Assembly: GCA_964036665.1 (NCBI GenBank)
Contig: OZ038529.1
Location: 3,968,001-4,032,000 of the forward strand
Length of the DNA stretch: 64,000 nt
Origin: Gordius sp. MW1
Taxonomy: Eukaryota > Nematomorpha > Gordioida > Gordea > Gordiidae
Reading direction: 5' to 3'
Positions within the stretch are counted from its first letter, which is position 1, and each line of letters starts with the position of its first letter. The translations under genes were made by a program, and so were the position numbers. The notes under the pieces were generated by a model that was given only the letters and a program-made list of their open reading frames with translations, had not been told where the DNA came from and did not search any database. This document shows positions 1 through 11,600 of the stretch, piece after piece.

Positions 1-388
1 CAAACACAACAATTGCCACAATCTGTTTACTATATTAAATGTAATACCATGTTCCAACTTTGATAATTTTAGATGATATACAAAAAATTACATACACGGC
101 TAAAAAAATATAAAAACGCGCTATAACTAAACGGATGGCATTGATCCGTGTATGGAAATCGTGTTGGATTTAACGATTTCCATTGTGATCTGATATTGAA
201 AAATATAAATTAACTTTTGAAGGGATTGAAACATAATTTAGCTTCTTTTTAATATACTTTCTTTCAAACCAAAACTTTAAAAGTATTTTCAAAATTTGTT
301 GCACAGTTTTTGTTCTAGGTAATTGTTTTATTTGATTAATTCTATAAATTTTAAGATCCATAGGCCCTCATCAAGTTTTTTTATTTAG

Positions 389-3300
389 ATAAGATTCCTG
401 CAGTGGGTATACCAACATCCGTTATTGTATGTGAGTTTTAATTTCAATGTATAACTCAATTTATATAAACAAATTGAAAGGCCTCATTTTACCATAATTT
501 TTTAATTTAGGTTAAAAATTCCTTTTATTATTCGTTTAAGAACAGTTTTATTTCACTTTAATTGCCTTTAGCGGTGGGAAATGTTGCACCAATTCCTTCA
601 ACATCCTCAAGTACTAATAAAAAATCAAAATTTTATTTTATGATTTTTTACTTTTTTTTTAATTATAATATCTAAAAATTGTTATATAAATTATTTTCGT
701 GCCTTAAACTATGTAGTATTGTCCCTGTCCAAATTTAATTTAAGAAATACATTTATATGTTGTCTATAAAAGATTACTTGTTTTTAATTTTTAAAATTAC
801 TACAAAATTAAATATTATAATTTCGGCTATTTAACAAAACTTTAACAACGTTATACCAAAATACTAATTTATAATTTCAACTCACTATTACACAAAATAG
901 TAGTCGAACAAGAGGGTAAAATAAAATTTTAATATTTTTTTAAATATATTTGAATGTAACCCCCATTTAACTTGTTAAATTTTTATAAGCATTCGATGGT
1001 TTTAATTTTTCATTTATATATTTCTGCTATTATTTTTTAACTAATAAACAACAAAATTTTAATAACTGATAACTTAAAAAGAACCAACTTACTTTACGTT
1101 TAAAATCTAAAATTCATGCAAAACAATAGAACACCAATAGATTTGATAGACTGCTCATCAACTTTAAATAAGTGCACCATTTTTCCGCCACTTTGGAATG
1201 TGCACAAATAAAGGAAGGACATATAGATTATTGTAATATTGTGATGTTAAAGCAATTTAGTGCCATCTGCATTTTATTAAATAATCATTTATTAACACTC
1301 TTTTTTATTTATTAACTAATGAGAAAGGTAAATTCACCTTTTCTGTTTTAACAATGGGGTACAGAGCAGAAAAATAGGGAAAAGAGATATTCAAAATGGT
1401 GGATATCATTTCAACGTGGGCAGTCTATATAGTCTACGCGTCCTTAATATTTTTAACGGCAAACACAAATACAAAATTTTTTAGCACCAAATTTTTAAAT
1501 TGTTATAAATCTTCAGCTGGCCCATCTGGGCTAAGCTCATCACAGACCACAGCCCAACTAAGTGAAGACGGTAGAATTATTATTTTGATGAACAAATTTT
1601 TAAATTGTTATAAATCTTCAGCCGGCCCATCTGGGCTAAGCTCATCACAGCCCACAGCCCAACTAAGTGAAGACGGTAGAATTATCATTTTGATAAAAAT
1701 TACAAAATAAGCCTTAGAATGTATTTTTTAATTTTTAAGTATATATATTTATATTTGTCAGTAGCAAATCCTAACGAAGAACCATCATATTCAGATGATT
1801 CTGGTAGGTTTTAAACTAATAAAGGCGCTATTTGAATTTATAGTATCAAACTAAATTTTGCAAATATTTTATATTGCGTTAAAATTACAAAAAACGAATA
1901 AAAATTAAAACCCAGAATCCTGTAGTTCATAATTAATTTACAAAATTAAAAATTAAATGCATATAAAGTATAAAAGTACATACAATTCACTTTAGTATTT
2001 AATTTAAGAATTTTTAAGCCGTGCAAAAAATTAAATTTCTAAAGTGATTGATTTGGTTCTTAGATGATGAAGCGGAAACGGGTAATTAGTAGTTTATTAA
2101 AATACAAAAGCAAACTGTTGTAATAATTTTTAAATTTATATAGCCCCCAAACGGCCTAGACTTGATGAGGATATAAGTGGTAATATTTGTAAAAATTTAG
2201 ATGGAAACATAAGGATGTTTTATTTAATTTTTAAACATATTAGTTTAAGATTTAAACAATTTTATTTAAAATGGGAGGGGAATTTACTACCCTCTCCTTG
2301 GCTAAGCTAATAAATGCATATACGATACAAAATTTAGAAAGCCTTAATACTATGGAAAATCTCGATGCAGCAGGTAAGTAAACCTGAATATATGGTTAGC
2401 AACAAAATAGACAAGTGCATTTTAATTGCTATGCAATTTATGGTTGTTATAAATTCTCATGAAATTCACAGTATAATTTCTGGCTGTATTTTAACATTTG
2501 AAAATATAATTTTCATGCAAATATTTTACAAAAAAATCGTAAATACATGTAAACCAGTTAAATATAAATAAAGCCAAATATTTAACCATTGAAGATTAAA
2601 TTGTTTTTAAGATGATACAGAACAAAATGTCAACGTCTATAGGTTATTAAAATTTAAAAAATAAAATTTAGATTAAAATATATGACGTTGGTAATGCAAG
2701 ATTAAATAGACATAATCGTTAAGTTTTTTCATGAATAGCCGGAAACAAAGCCTATTATTAATATAAAACAATATATATTTTTGCAAATAAATCGCAAAGC
2801 CTTACATTAATTTTTTAGCTTTTTTTCACCCGATAGAAGTTTATTTCCGTATAATTATGTATGTTATAAGCTAAAATAAATTAAATTAATAAGCTGGCAT
2901 CGAGCCATGGATTGAGATTGTATTAGATTTTACAATTTTCATGGTGATTTTCTGCTTGATGTAAAAAAAAATTTGGGATCGTGTGGGATGGAGGTTATAA
3001 ATTTTGATATTTGTTTGAGGCATTGGCTGCCCTCGGGACCTAAACTACCGAGGTCGTGGCTACTACTGGTACAAAAATAATATTGCTGAGGAACTTGTAT
3101 TTATCCTCTTTCTTTCTCTCAGTAGAAGAGATGAGGTCGGGAGAGGCGTTAGATTTGGCGAATACGTCCACTGCAGTGAAGTCCCAGCAGGCGTTTAGGT
3201 CACGAGCCCACGGGATGATTGTTACTCCATCGGGTTATTTCCCGTCTGTGGAGCTTGGCCAGTGGGTTCTATTGTATTGGGAAAGCCGGCTTTCTTCAAA

Positions 3301-6300
3301 GATTGTCCGATTATTTTATTTATTGTGGCATGACGGGGATGCCGCCCCTTGCTGTATTGGCAGTGTAGAGGATGATGGCCGTTTGCTAGAACGGGTTGGC
3401 GACAGAGGTCGCAGTTGAATGGGGACACAATGTCGCAGCCGAGGCGTAGGCCTACAGCTATTCGGAGTTCCTCGCCCGACGGGTGTAACCCTAGGTTTTG
3501 GTTTGGTAGGGCCTCGAGCCATTCGTAACCCTCGGAGGATGCCCAATTGAAGTGGAGATTTCCCAAAAATAGGTTGTTCGAAGTGAGGTAAGCTACGGAA
3601 CGTGCTATCAGTGGTAAGTCCCATTCCTTTTGGGTGGTTCTAGTTGGGTGAGTTGCGGTCAAGTTTGAGGTCTTCCCATGCCTGAAGGGCGCTGTCGAGG
3701 TGCGGGTCTTGGGTTTGAGTGATTTGCTTGATTAACTCATCCGTTGATAAACGGGATGAAATGAACCCTGCTAGTGAGAGTAGATGGGGGGGGGTCGGAT
3801 GCCTATACCACCACTCTTGGAGGGAAGGGTGGCTTGGAGCCATTGGAGAGGGCTAAATTTAAGGTTTAGGCACCTTTCGACTAGCAATTGGATTTTTTCC
3901 CCATCACATGGAGTAGGTTAACGGCTAGGAAGACGGGCGAAGCGCTTAATGCATAGTTAATTTTGGGTAAAGGAGGAAGTTTTTTAGGGGAAAAAAGGCA
4001 TGGTGGGACGCTCCAGGGTGTGGGATATGAAGTCAATGAAGTTGGAGAAATGCTCTAAGAATGTTTCAGTTGTTTTGACACCTCCAATTGGAGCTCCTAA
4101 GTAATGAAATCTCTTGATATGACTGGGAATGGGAGGGAGAGTTTGTCGATTGTGAGATCTTTGGTGAAGATCTCACATTTCGATGTGTTTAGGCTGAGTG
4201 ATATATTGTCTGCGAAGCCATTGATGATCTGTGGGATTTTCTAGACTGCTTCAACTGGGCCGACCAGGAATCCGTCATCAAGGTACCATAAATTACATGA
4301 GAAGGCTCCTTGGAAGGAGAGTTTATCGATGATGGTTTGAATCGCCAAACAGAAAAGGGCCGGGCCCAAAGGATCTCCTTGTTGGATCCTTTGGGATGAT
4401 TTGATTATTTGGTCCCCAGAGAGTAGATACGTTGGGTTCCCATAGCTATTTAACAGAAACTGATGGAATTCCGGAAATTGTTGTATGAACGGTTCAACAA
4501 AGGCTACTAGGTTTACGCTGTTAAAGGCGTTTTTAAAATCGAGTTTCACCAGGAGGTCATTTGATGGAGAAGACTCAAGAAATGTTCGAGCTACATGGGA
4601 AGGAGCCTCGCATCCTCCTTTCAGGCCAAATCAAGTTGGTTTGGGAGGAGAGAAGCCGTTAAAGGTATGCGTTGGAGGACTGATCCAACAATAATGGGTC
4701 GGATCGAACCATCTGGTTTTTTTAAAGCAATCAGTTTTCCACCAAATAGGAGAGGAACTATTTCAGAAGGAAAATGTCCCCGCCTTATTATGTTACAAAG
4801 GTTGGTTAAGTTGGCGAGGAGAGCATGTGAGCAGCTAAGTTGAGGTTTGATGAGGTCCTGAAGGTAAATTGGTCGTATACCATCGAGACCCCCGGCCGAG
4901 TCTTTTTTGAAAGACATAAGAGCTTCGGCTACTTCTTGGAGAGTGAAGTCCATGAGGGGGATATCTGAGACGTTTAGGAGGTTAGGCGGTAATGGATGAC
5001 CTTCGGGGTGTTTAGATTTGGCAAATATATCCACTGCAGTGAAGTCCCAGCAGGCATTTAGGCCACGAGCCCACGGAATGATTGTTACACCGTCGGGTCT
5101 CCAAAAATTGTCCGATTATTTTATTTATTGTGGCATGGCGGGGATGCCGCCCCTTGCTGTATTGACAGTGTAGAGGATGATGGCCGTTTGCTAGAACGTG
5201 TTGGCGACAGAGGTCGCAGTTGAATGGGACACAATGTCGCAGCCGAGGCATAGGCCTACAGCAGCTATTCGAAGTTCCTCGCCCGACAAGTGTAACTTTA
5301 GGTTTTGGCTTGGAAGGGCCTCGAGGCATTCGTAACCCCCGGAGGATGCATAATTAAAGTGAAGATTTCCCAAAGATGATAGGTTGTTCGAAGAGAGGTA
5401 AGCTACGGAACGTGCTATCAATGGTAAATCCCATTACTTTTGGGTGGTTCCAGTTGGGTGAGCTGCGGAGTCAAGTTTGAGATCTTCCCACATCCGAAGG
5501 GCGCTGTCGAGGTGCGGTCTTGGGTGTGAGTAATTTGTTTGATTAACTCATCCGTTGTTAAACGGGTTGAGATGAACCCTGCTAGTGAAAGTAAATGGGG
5601 GGGGGGGAGTCGGATGCCTATACCATTACTCTTGGAGAGAAGGGTGGCTTGGAGCCATAGGAGAGGGCTAAATTTAAGGTTTAGGCACCTTTCGATTAAC
5701 AATTGGGTTTTTTTCCATCGCGTGGAATAGGTTAAGGCTTAGGAAGATGGTTCCTGATCAATTTAATATTATTATTAAACTGTTTTAAAATAGAGTTCGA
5801 TATGGACCGACCATCAATGTTTCAAGAACTATTTGGTACTGATGTTAACTAATGATCTATTTTATGTCTATAATCATGGGCTTAGCCAAGAGAGGGGGGG
5901 GGGCAAAGAGGGGCGCTTGTCCCCCTATAAATCAAAAAATTTGTTGAAATTTATTCAAATTATGGCTAAATTTTTAAAAAATGATCATCTCTCCATAAAT
6001 CATTATTGCCCCCTCTAATTCCAATGCTGGCTACGCCCATGTCTATAATATATCAATAACATATTACAAAGTTTTAATTTATTATATTATTTTTAACATT
6101 GTTAAATTGTAATCAATATTGATAATCTATTTGAGCCATATATTGACCCCGAGATAAATAATTAATAAATAGTTTTTAAATAATAAAAATTTAACTTAGA
6201 AATTTATATTAAAAACATTGTTAGTTACTAATTTTCATTATCTTGGTTTTTTTATAAAATTTGACATCATTTCAACTTTTCAATAATTTAATATTTATTT

Positions 6301-8661
6301 TCTTGTGTATATTTTATTAATTATATAATTATTTAGATTAATAAACATTAAAATGCTAAAATAAATCTTTAGGTTCTTCATCAACAACACCAGGTAAAAA
6401 TTATAATCGTGATTTTAGTTTTTGGTGTATACGGACACAAAATATTATTAAAGAAAAGAAAAGATTTAAAAAAATTTTCTTTATTAAAATTTGTGTTATT
6501 TTTATTTCTTTAATGTATTCACCCTAAATTTTGGGCAGTGTGCAGCGTTTGTTTTGAGTTTTAAATCTTTATGTTCAATATTAATATGATCACACATGGG
6601 CTTAGCCAGAGGGGGTGGGAAGGGCGGCTGCCTCCTTCTAAATTCAATTTTTTTTGGAAATTTATCCATCCTAAATCACTATTGGATTGCCCCCTTCTAA
6701 TTCCAATGCTGGCTACGCCCATGTGATTACATAGAATTTCTGTCCCTTTTAAAGTCAAAATCGTTTTAGAATATCAACAATTGAAATTTTTTAAATTGAT
6801 TTATCTATAGCTAGCTTATTTGCAAAATTTAATTTTTAATCTTTTTTGGATTCCTGCCCTCTTCTACAAGAGGAAGATGAAGAAAATTAATCATATAATG
6901 TTTTTTTATATATCATTATTATATAATTGTATCATTTAATATTATGTTAAGATATATATCAATAAACTAACTTTATCTCTTTAAATTAAACTAACCATTA
7001 ATATAGTACGCCTATTTGGTAAATACATTAATAGATAAAAAAAAAAATATATACTTTAAATATTTTATACGACTAAAAGATTTTTTTATAGATTTTGGAG
7101 CTAATGGTAAAATATGTGATGATTATTGTTAAATTACTAGAAATCCCAATTATGTTTGTTTTACATTTTTGTCATATTAAAAATAAAATTGAAAAAAAAA
7201 AAAAAAGCTTCAAATTTTATACAAAAAAACGACCGATTTTCACTTTGCCGAAAAATATGTTTTCAATTATTAAAAATATTTAAAAATTTATTTTTTCAAT
7301 ATTTATATGACTCTATTATTGAAAATTTACTTAATGAATTAAAATACTATTTTATGTATTTGAAATTTTTTTTATAATTTATAAGTTTTATAAAAGTAAA
7401 GTTACTTATTTAAAGCCGAAAGACCTTCAGGTACAACTAGATGCAACTTAAATCCCAAATAACCACCTATATTCATTATATTTTAATAGTCATCTGGACA
7501 ACAAGTAAGACTACAACCAGTTAAACATTTATATAATTCAAATTTTTTATTTTTTATCAGCCCGAACTAACACAAGTTTATTAAATTATTTTTAAAACAA
7601 AATTAAATTGAGATTTTTGTTTGATTTTGCATGAGTAATTATCACATGTGCTAATAGTTCGATGGCGTATAAGTAAAAAATATTTTTTTAATTGTTATTT
7701 TACAATTTAATTATAAATAATCAATTTAAATATGTTTAAAAAATGATAAGGAGATATCGAAAGTACATCTTAATTTTTAATAAAATTTACATTTTTAAAA
7801 ATATTTTTTATAAGTTTTCAATATCATTTTATTCGTATCTCAGTCAAAATTCGAGAAATTCTAAATAGTAATTGCATGTTATTTTCACATGAAAAATATA
7901 AAAGAAAACAAATTCGAAATCCTTTATAAATATTTATAATTATAGAAATAGCCCAAAGCATAAGAGGTATTTTTTGGAAAAATTTGTTCTATACTCATCG
8001 AAATTCATAGCTATTTTAACTGTAATGGTGGAATTTAAATGTTTATTGTTCCAATATTTTGAGATTAAATCGGACTTTAAAAAAATGAATCAAATCTGAA
8101 ACAATATACAGTCGAAATTTTTAATCTCAAATCATATTATCGCGAAAATCTTTTAATCGCGAAGTTAACCGCCATTTTGTTTTTTTTTAAACGATAATAT
8201 TAACAAAAACATCGTTTATTGACAAATCGCTTAATAGTACAATATCGGATATTCACAAACATTTTCGAGTCCTTAAATCAACCAGATAATTACATAAAAT
8301 ATCGTTTTATTGCGAAGCGTAAGGAATGAATATTTAATTTAATGTACATATACTTTTATTTCCATCGTTTAATCGCGAAATATCGGTTAATCGCAAAAGA
8401 ATTTCAGGCCCAAGGCCTTGCAGTTAAACGGTTTTGACTGTATACGTGTAAACCGTTATTAAAGAAATAAAATATCCACAATATAGCAATTTATTTATTT
8501 TTAGATTCTCCTGATGATATGTTCACAGGTTTATTTTAATATATCATAATTTGCTTATTTGATAAACGAACCATAATAAGTGGTCCAATTTACATAATGA
8601 AACATTAATTACATTACTAAAATTTAACATATAATTATTTATTTCAGCGCCAGCAGCCTAA
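389..8661 (+). CDS. Micro-exon-type gene, hypothetical, 5' end outside window
   Basis: I do not recognise the product. Exon candidates flanked by AG and GT, with GC content well above the intervening DNA, lie at 389-406 (18 nt), 572-610 (39), 901-915 (15), 1378-1398 (21), 1517-1570 (54), 1622-1675 (54), 1765-1803 (39; or from 1762), 2064-2081 (18), 2144-2179 (36), 2338-2373 (36), 6373-6393 (21), 7092-7106 (15), 7416-7430 (15), 7490-7504 (15), 7561-7575 (15), 7658-7672 (15), 7952-7966 (15), 8505-8528 (24) and a last exon from 8648 with TAA at 8659-8661. All internal ones are multiples of three and stay open in phase 1, so each adds whole codons, usually starting with a Gly, Asp or Ala split codon. 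The peptide is hydrophilic and acidic, with a basic stretch APKRPRLDED that could be a nuclear signal. The 36-54-nt exons are convincing. Single 15-nt exons could arise by chance in AT-rich DNA, so I am less sure of those at 7490-7672. A 31-nt candidate at 2612-2642 breaks the phase rule. Confidence 0.6.
1488..1694 (+). repeat. 105-bp tandem duplication containing a 54-nt exon
   Basis: Two consecutive 105-bp units (1488-1592 and 1593-1694) share the 3' part of an intron, a 54-nt exon (1517-1570; 1622-1675) and the start of the next intron. The exon copies differ at two positions and both encode AGPSGLSSSQ followed by T or P and TAQLSED. The intron between them would be about 51 nt. The open frame running through both copies and the introns is a by-product of the duplication. 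Confidence 0.85.
3005..3860 (-). pseudogene. Non-LTR retrotransposon 3' part: RT thumb and C-terminal endonuclease-like domain
   Basis: Minus-strand frames encode the end of a reverse transcriptase followed by a Cys/His cluster (CDLCRQPV...GHHPLHC), an arginine-rich RHPRHATINKIIG segment and then WDFTAVDVFAKS. This order (Cys-His cluster, then RPDG-like and W-D-x-T-x-x-D motifs) matches the C-terminal nuclease-like domain of several invertebrate non-LTR elements. The reading is split over at least two frames by small indels. A 700-bp near-copy lies at 5012-5745. Clade not assigned. Confidence 0.7.
3861..5034 (-). pseudogene. Non-LTR reverse transcriptase core
   Basis: The 4621-5034 frame carries the RT N-terminal part (SFKKDSAGGLDGIRP and LIALKKPDGSIRPI). 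The 4241-4549 frame has QQGDPLGPALFCLAI and the catalytic WYLDDG box. 3861-4240 holds the degraded connection to the thumb. Frames change between these blocks, so no full protein can be made. It lies in an intron of the micro-exon gene, on the opposite strand. Confidence 0.8.
5012..5745 (-). pseudogene. Second copy of the endonuclease-like C-terminal domain, fused ahead of an RT core
   Basis: This stretch repeats 3160-3860 with small indels. On the minus strand it is followed directly, at the VDIFAKSKHP position, by the N-terminal part of the RT of the neighbouring copy. The natural order is RT then endonuclease, so this is a head-to-tail junction of two truncated elements. Confidence 0.65.
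5875..6041. mobile_element. CATGGGC-type foldback MITE with 8-bp TSD
   Basis: It starts CATGGGCTTAGCC and ends GGCTACGCCCATG, with G-rich left and C-rich right halves around an AT-rich core. It is flanked by identical TCTATAAT (5867-5874 and 6042-6049). The same family recurs across the window. The 8-bp TSD fits hAT- or P-like mobilisation; the family is not assigned. Confidence 0.85.
6595..6723. mobile_element. CATGGGC-type foldback MITE with 8-bp TSD
   Basis: Same termini as the 5875 copy, shorter core. It is flanked by TGATCACA on the left and TGATTACA on the right, an 8-bp duplication with one change. Confidence 0.8.
8109..8440. mobile_element. Pogo/Tigger-like MITE
   Basis: Inverted ends CAGTCGAAA and TTTTGACTG, each next to a TA dinucleotide, with several internal ATCGCGAA repeats in both orientations. 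CAGTC-type ends at TA targets are typical of the pogo branch of Tc1/mariner. About 330 bp, no coding capacity; it lies in the last part of the micro-exon gene. Confidence 0.6.
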
Positions 8662-8775
8662 TTCAATTTATATACAAATGGGCCGATAATGACGTTTGTA
8701 TTACATACATATTTTCAAAACTTAAATTAGATATGTTTGAATATTTAATTATTTATATTTATCTTTATTTAGTGT

Positions 8776-8781
8776 AATAAA
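8776..8781 (+). promoter_or_regulatory. Poly(A) signal candidate of the micro-exon gene
   Basis: An AATAAA hexamer lies about 115 bp after the TAA at 8659. It lies inside a roughly 100-bp segment repeated at 9869-9963 on the other side of a LINE insertion, so a second AATAAA exists about 1.1 kb further on. Confidence 0.45.
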
Positions 8782-8993
8782 TAAATTAATATGATTAATA
8801 TAAAATCGTATAAAAATTTAGATTTAATTAAAGTTTTTGATTGAAATTTCTACTATTGATTTTTTTGTGTATGTGTGTATATATTGTTTATTTGAACGTA
8901 AGAACATTATAAAAACGAAGTGTTAAAATTCGAAAAATATAAGAGCGAGTATAAAACAAAATAAAAAAGTATAATTCAAAAGCGTCGCATGTG

Positions 8994-9862
8994 TCATCTA
9001 TTAAAAGTGGCCAGCTGTCGGCCAGGATTTAAATTGTACTTTGCTATAAAAATACCAATTTTTTGTTTAAGTAAAAAATTTGTGGAATATTTAGAGGGCG
9101 GGCAGCGACGGCTGATATCTTTAATGGCGGCAGGACCAAAAGTCCCAGAACACGAGGCAACGATAGGGGTAAAGATATTAGAGGGTAGGAGGGCCTGGTA
9201 TTTTACCGTTTTGCGATGTTCGGCGAGGGTCAGAGCGTTGTAGATCTGGTTAGAGGGGGCGAAAATGTCTATGCAGGTGAAATCCCATTTAAGGGGTAGA
9301 CCATTTTGCCGAGGGATGAGGGTAGAGCCGTCTGGTCGCATCCTTCCCTCCAACGAAGGGTCTGACGGCTCTAAAACGGACGTATTGGCTTTTTTAAAAG
9401 CGGCTTGGATAAGGCTATTCACCTTTTTGTGCCTTATGTATTTAAATTTGTTGTAAAGGCAGTGTAGGGGGTGTCTTGCATAAATGTTTATGTTCTGGGA
9501 GTTGCGGCAGGAATATACCTTTGAATAGGGAATTCCTAGTCTGAGGGCGATGGAGTATGCTAGCTCTGGGTCCTCCAACATCAATTTAAAAAGTAACCTA
9601 GGATAAGCTTCTAGCCACTCGTGACCCGATCCGTCAAAAACCAAAGAATTAAGGTTGAAGTGCTGGCGGGCGTCGCAACTCGATAAGAGGTAATCAACGG
9701 AGCGCGATACGAGGCCAGCATCCCAATCCTTTTTTCTTGAAATTATGGGGAAGGGGCTCCCTGGGTTGACGTTGGCAGATCAGACATCTAGAGCTTGTAC
9801 AAACGATGGATCCTCGCTTGTTGTGATTAATCGGTCGATCAAACCTTGGGAGGATTTATACG
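8994..9862 (-). pseudogene. Non-LTR retrotransposon C-terminal domain, 5'-truncated
   Basis: One long minus-strand frame carries SLVFDGSGHEWLEAYPRLL, a Cys/His cluster (YSCRNSQNINIYARHPLHC), RMRPDGSTLIPRQNGLP and KWDFTCIDIFAPSNQ, then SCSGTFGPAAI. This is the same nuclease-like C-terminal architecture as the 3-5.7 kb element but a different subfamily. One in-frame stop lies near 9785. A near-identical shorter copy is at 50742-51090. Confidence 0.75.
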
Positions 9863-9963
9863 AAGAGATATTTATATTTATCTTTATTTAGTGGAATAAA
9901 TAAAATAATAAAAAATCGGATAAAAATTTAAATTTAATTAAAGTTTTTGATTAAAATTTCTAC

Positions 9964-10849
9964 AATCAAAATTATATGTTTAGCCTGAGCTTTAAGTATT
10001 ACTCGGAAGCAAGCCAGATATAATATTAGAATCAATTAATATTAGATCAACTAACGTAATTTTATTGATGCATGCCATTTTCAATGTATGTTTTTAAACA
10101 TTTTTCTTCAAGTATCATATTTTGGTTATTTTAATCAATAAATTCTTTTGATAAACTCCTATTTCTTTCTGATTATTCGCGTGTTTTAAAAAAATATAAT
10201 GTGCTTTCATACTTTTTTTACCTAGTATTTTCTATCTCCTCTCTTGAAAAAATTTGACAATTTTCCTATAATAATTTAAAAAAGTAAGTTTTTATTAAAT
10301 TTTTCGATTTAATTTATTTAAAGTGATGATCTATCTATGAGCCAAATTTTTTGTCTTTTTTAATAATTGACTTAGAATAATGAGAATTAATATAAAATTT
10401 AAAATAAGTATGTAAATTAAGAATGGTACAGTACGATTATACGTCTTATATGCCAGTTAATGTTTCTAGAAATTGTTGGAATTAGTTCCTGAATCTAAAT
10501 TATCTTTCATCATAAAATTAATATGGCATAATTTAATTAAATAGACAATTTGTTATAATAAAAATACATGGGCGTGTCAGGGGGTGGCAGGGAGGGGCGG
10601 CTACCCCCTCAATTCATAACTTCTTTAAAATTTAATATAATTATGGCTTAAATTTCAAAGAATTATTATTTTGCCTCTCCCTAAATCATTATTCCTGCCT
10701 ACGCCCACGAAAAAAAAAGTATATTGCAAAGATCTTATTTTTTAGACTTCAACCATGTCTGTGTACAAAAAGTGGAGAGTTAGCGTCAGGTCGGTAACAG
10801 GCCGTAATTAACTCCAAAAGCATGATAGTTTCAAATAATACTATACAAC
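9964..10849. other. Intergenic AT-rich DNA with one MITE
   Basis: No gene seen. A degenerate CATGGGCG-type MITE occupies about 10567-10709 (G-rich left half, TGCCTACGCCCACG right end). Confidence 0.6.
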
Positions 10850-11600
10850 AAAGCTAGGGTTTCTTTAAATACATTAAGGTCATCGCCTTGCTCCAACGAA
10901 GGCTTTCAAGGAATTTAGTTGCGGATAGAATGCGGATAACATGCTGGAATGTTGGCGAAAGAACATCGGGCCGCACAAATGCTACAAAGAAGTAAGGTAT
11001 ATCATGCCTACAAGAGACCATTTGGAACGGAACTAAGAGATTTAGGAGAGGGTTACAGGTTATTCTACAGTGGGTCACCAAATCGTAGAAACGGGGTCGT
11101 TATCGTTCTAAGCGAATCGTTCAAGGACAAGGTGGTGGAAGTCAAACGTTGTTCAGACAGGCTAATGTGGGTGAAGATCGCATATCAAGGGGGCCTCCTA
11201 ACCGTTATTTGCGCGTATGCTCCCCAAATTGGGTGTATGGAATCGCAGAAAGACATATTTTCGATTCACTGAAAAAGGAAATACAAGGTATCGGACAGGA
11301 AGAAAGGCTAATTATTAGTATGAATTTCAAGGGAAAAATCGCCACGGGTATAAAAGCAATCATGGAGGCTATGGGCATGGTCTAAAGATCAAAGAAAGAG
11401 AAAAACATTTCCAAGTATCCCAAACATACGACATGGCGATTGGGAAAACTTATTTTCAAAAACGTGAAAGTTCATATTGAGACTTATTGAGGTGGGAAGC
11501 ATTTTAACAAATCGATTATATGTCATACGAAAGTGTGGAGGATAAAAGATTGCAAAGTAATACCGGGAGAATAGTTTCGGAAAGAAGAAAGGTATAGGAA
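10850..11600 (+). pseudogene. RTE-like LINE, APE endonuclease fragment
   Basis: Frames read DLGEGYRLFYSGSPNRRNGV, VIVLSESFKDKVVEVKRCSD and LTVICAYAPQIGC, then in other frames MAIGKTYFQKR. These are the order and motifs of the apurinic-type endonuclease of RTE-like LINEs. Several frameshifts; the RT is absent here. Confidence 0.75.

Larger units (their letters stand above)
8750..9963. repeat. About 100-bp direct repeats flanking a LINE insertion
   Basis: 8750-8853 and 9869-9963 are near-identical (TATTTATATTTATCTTTATT at the start, AAGTTTTTGATT near the end), apart from a short gap and a few changes. They bracket the LINE fragment and look like one long target-site duplication, old enough to have diverged. 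Confidence 0.6.

Noticed and set aside
170-361. 63-aa Lys/Ile-rich ORF on the minus strand
   Set aside because: Composition is that of AT-rich noncoding DNA; no splice or family support.
1396-1710. Single 104-aa ORF with a signal-peptide-like start
   Set aside because: It runs through splice sites and introns of a duplicated micro-exon; the repeated peptide is explained by the 105-bp duplication.
6871-6890. Exon coding EEDEEN then stop in the micro-exon gene
   Set aside because: Acceptor present and acidic content fits, but no donor; kept out of the model as an unproven alternative end.
8417-8440. 24-nt AG-GT segment before the last exons
   Set aside because: In phase 1 it contains TGA and it is the terminal repeat of the pogo-like MITE.
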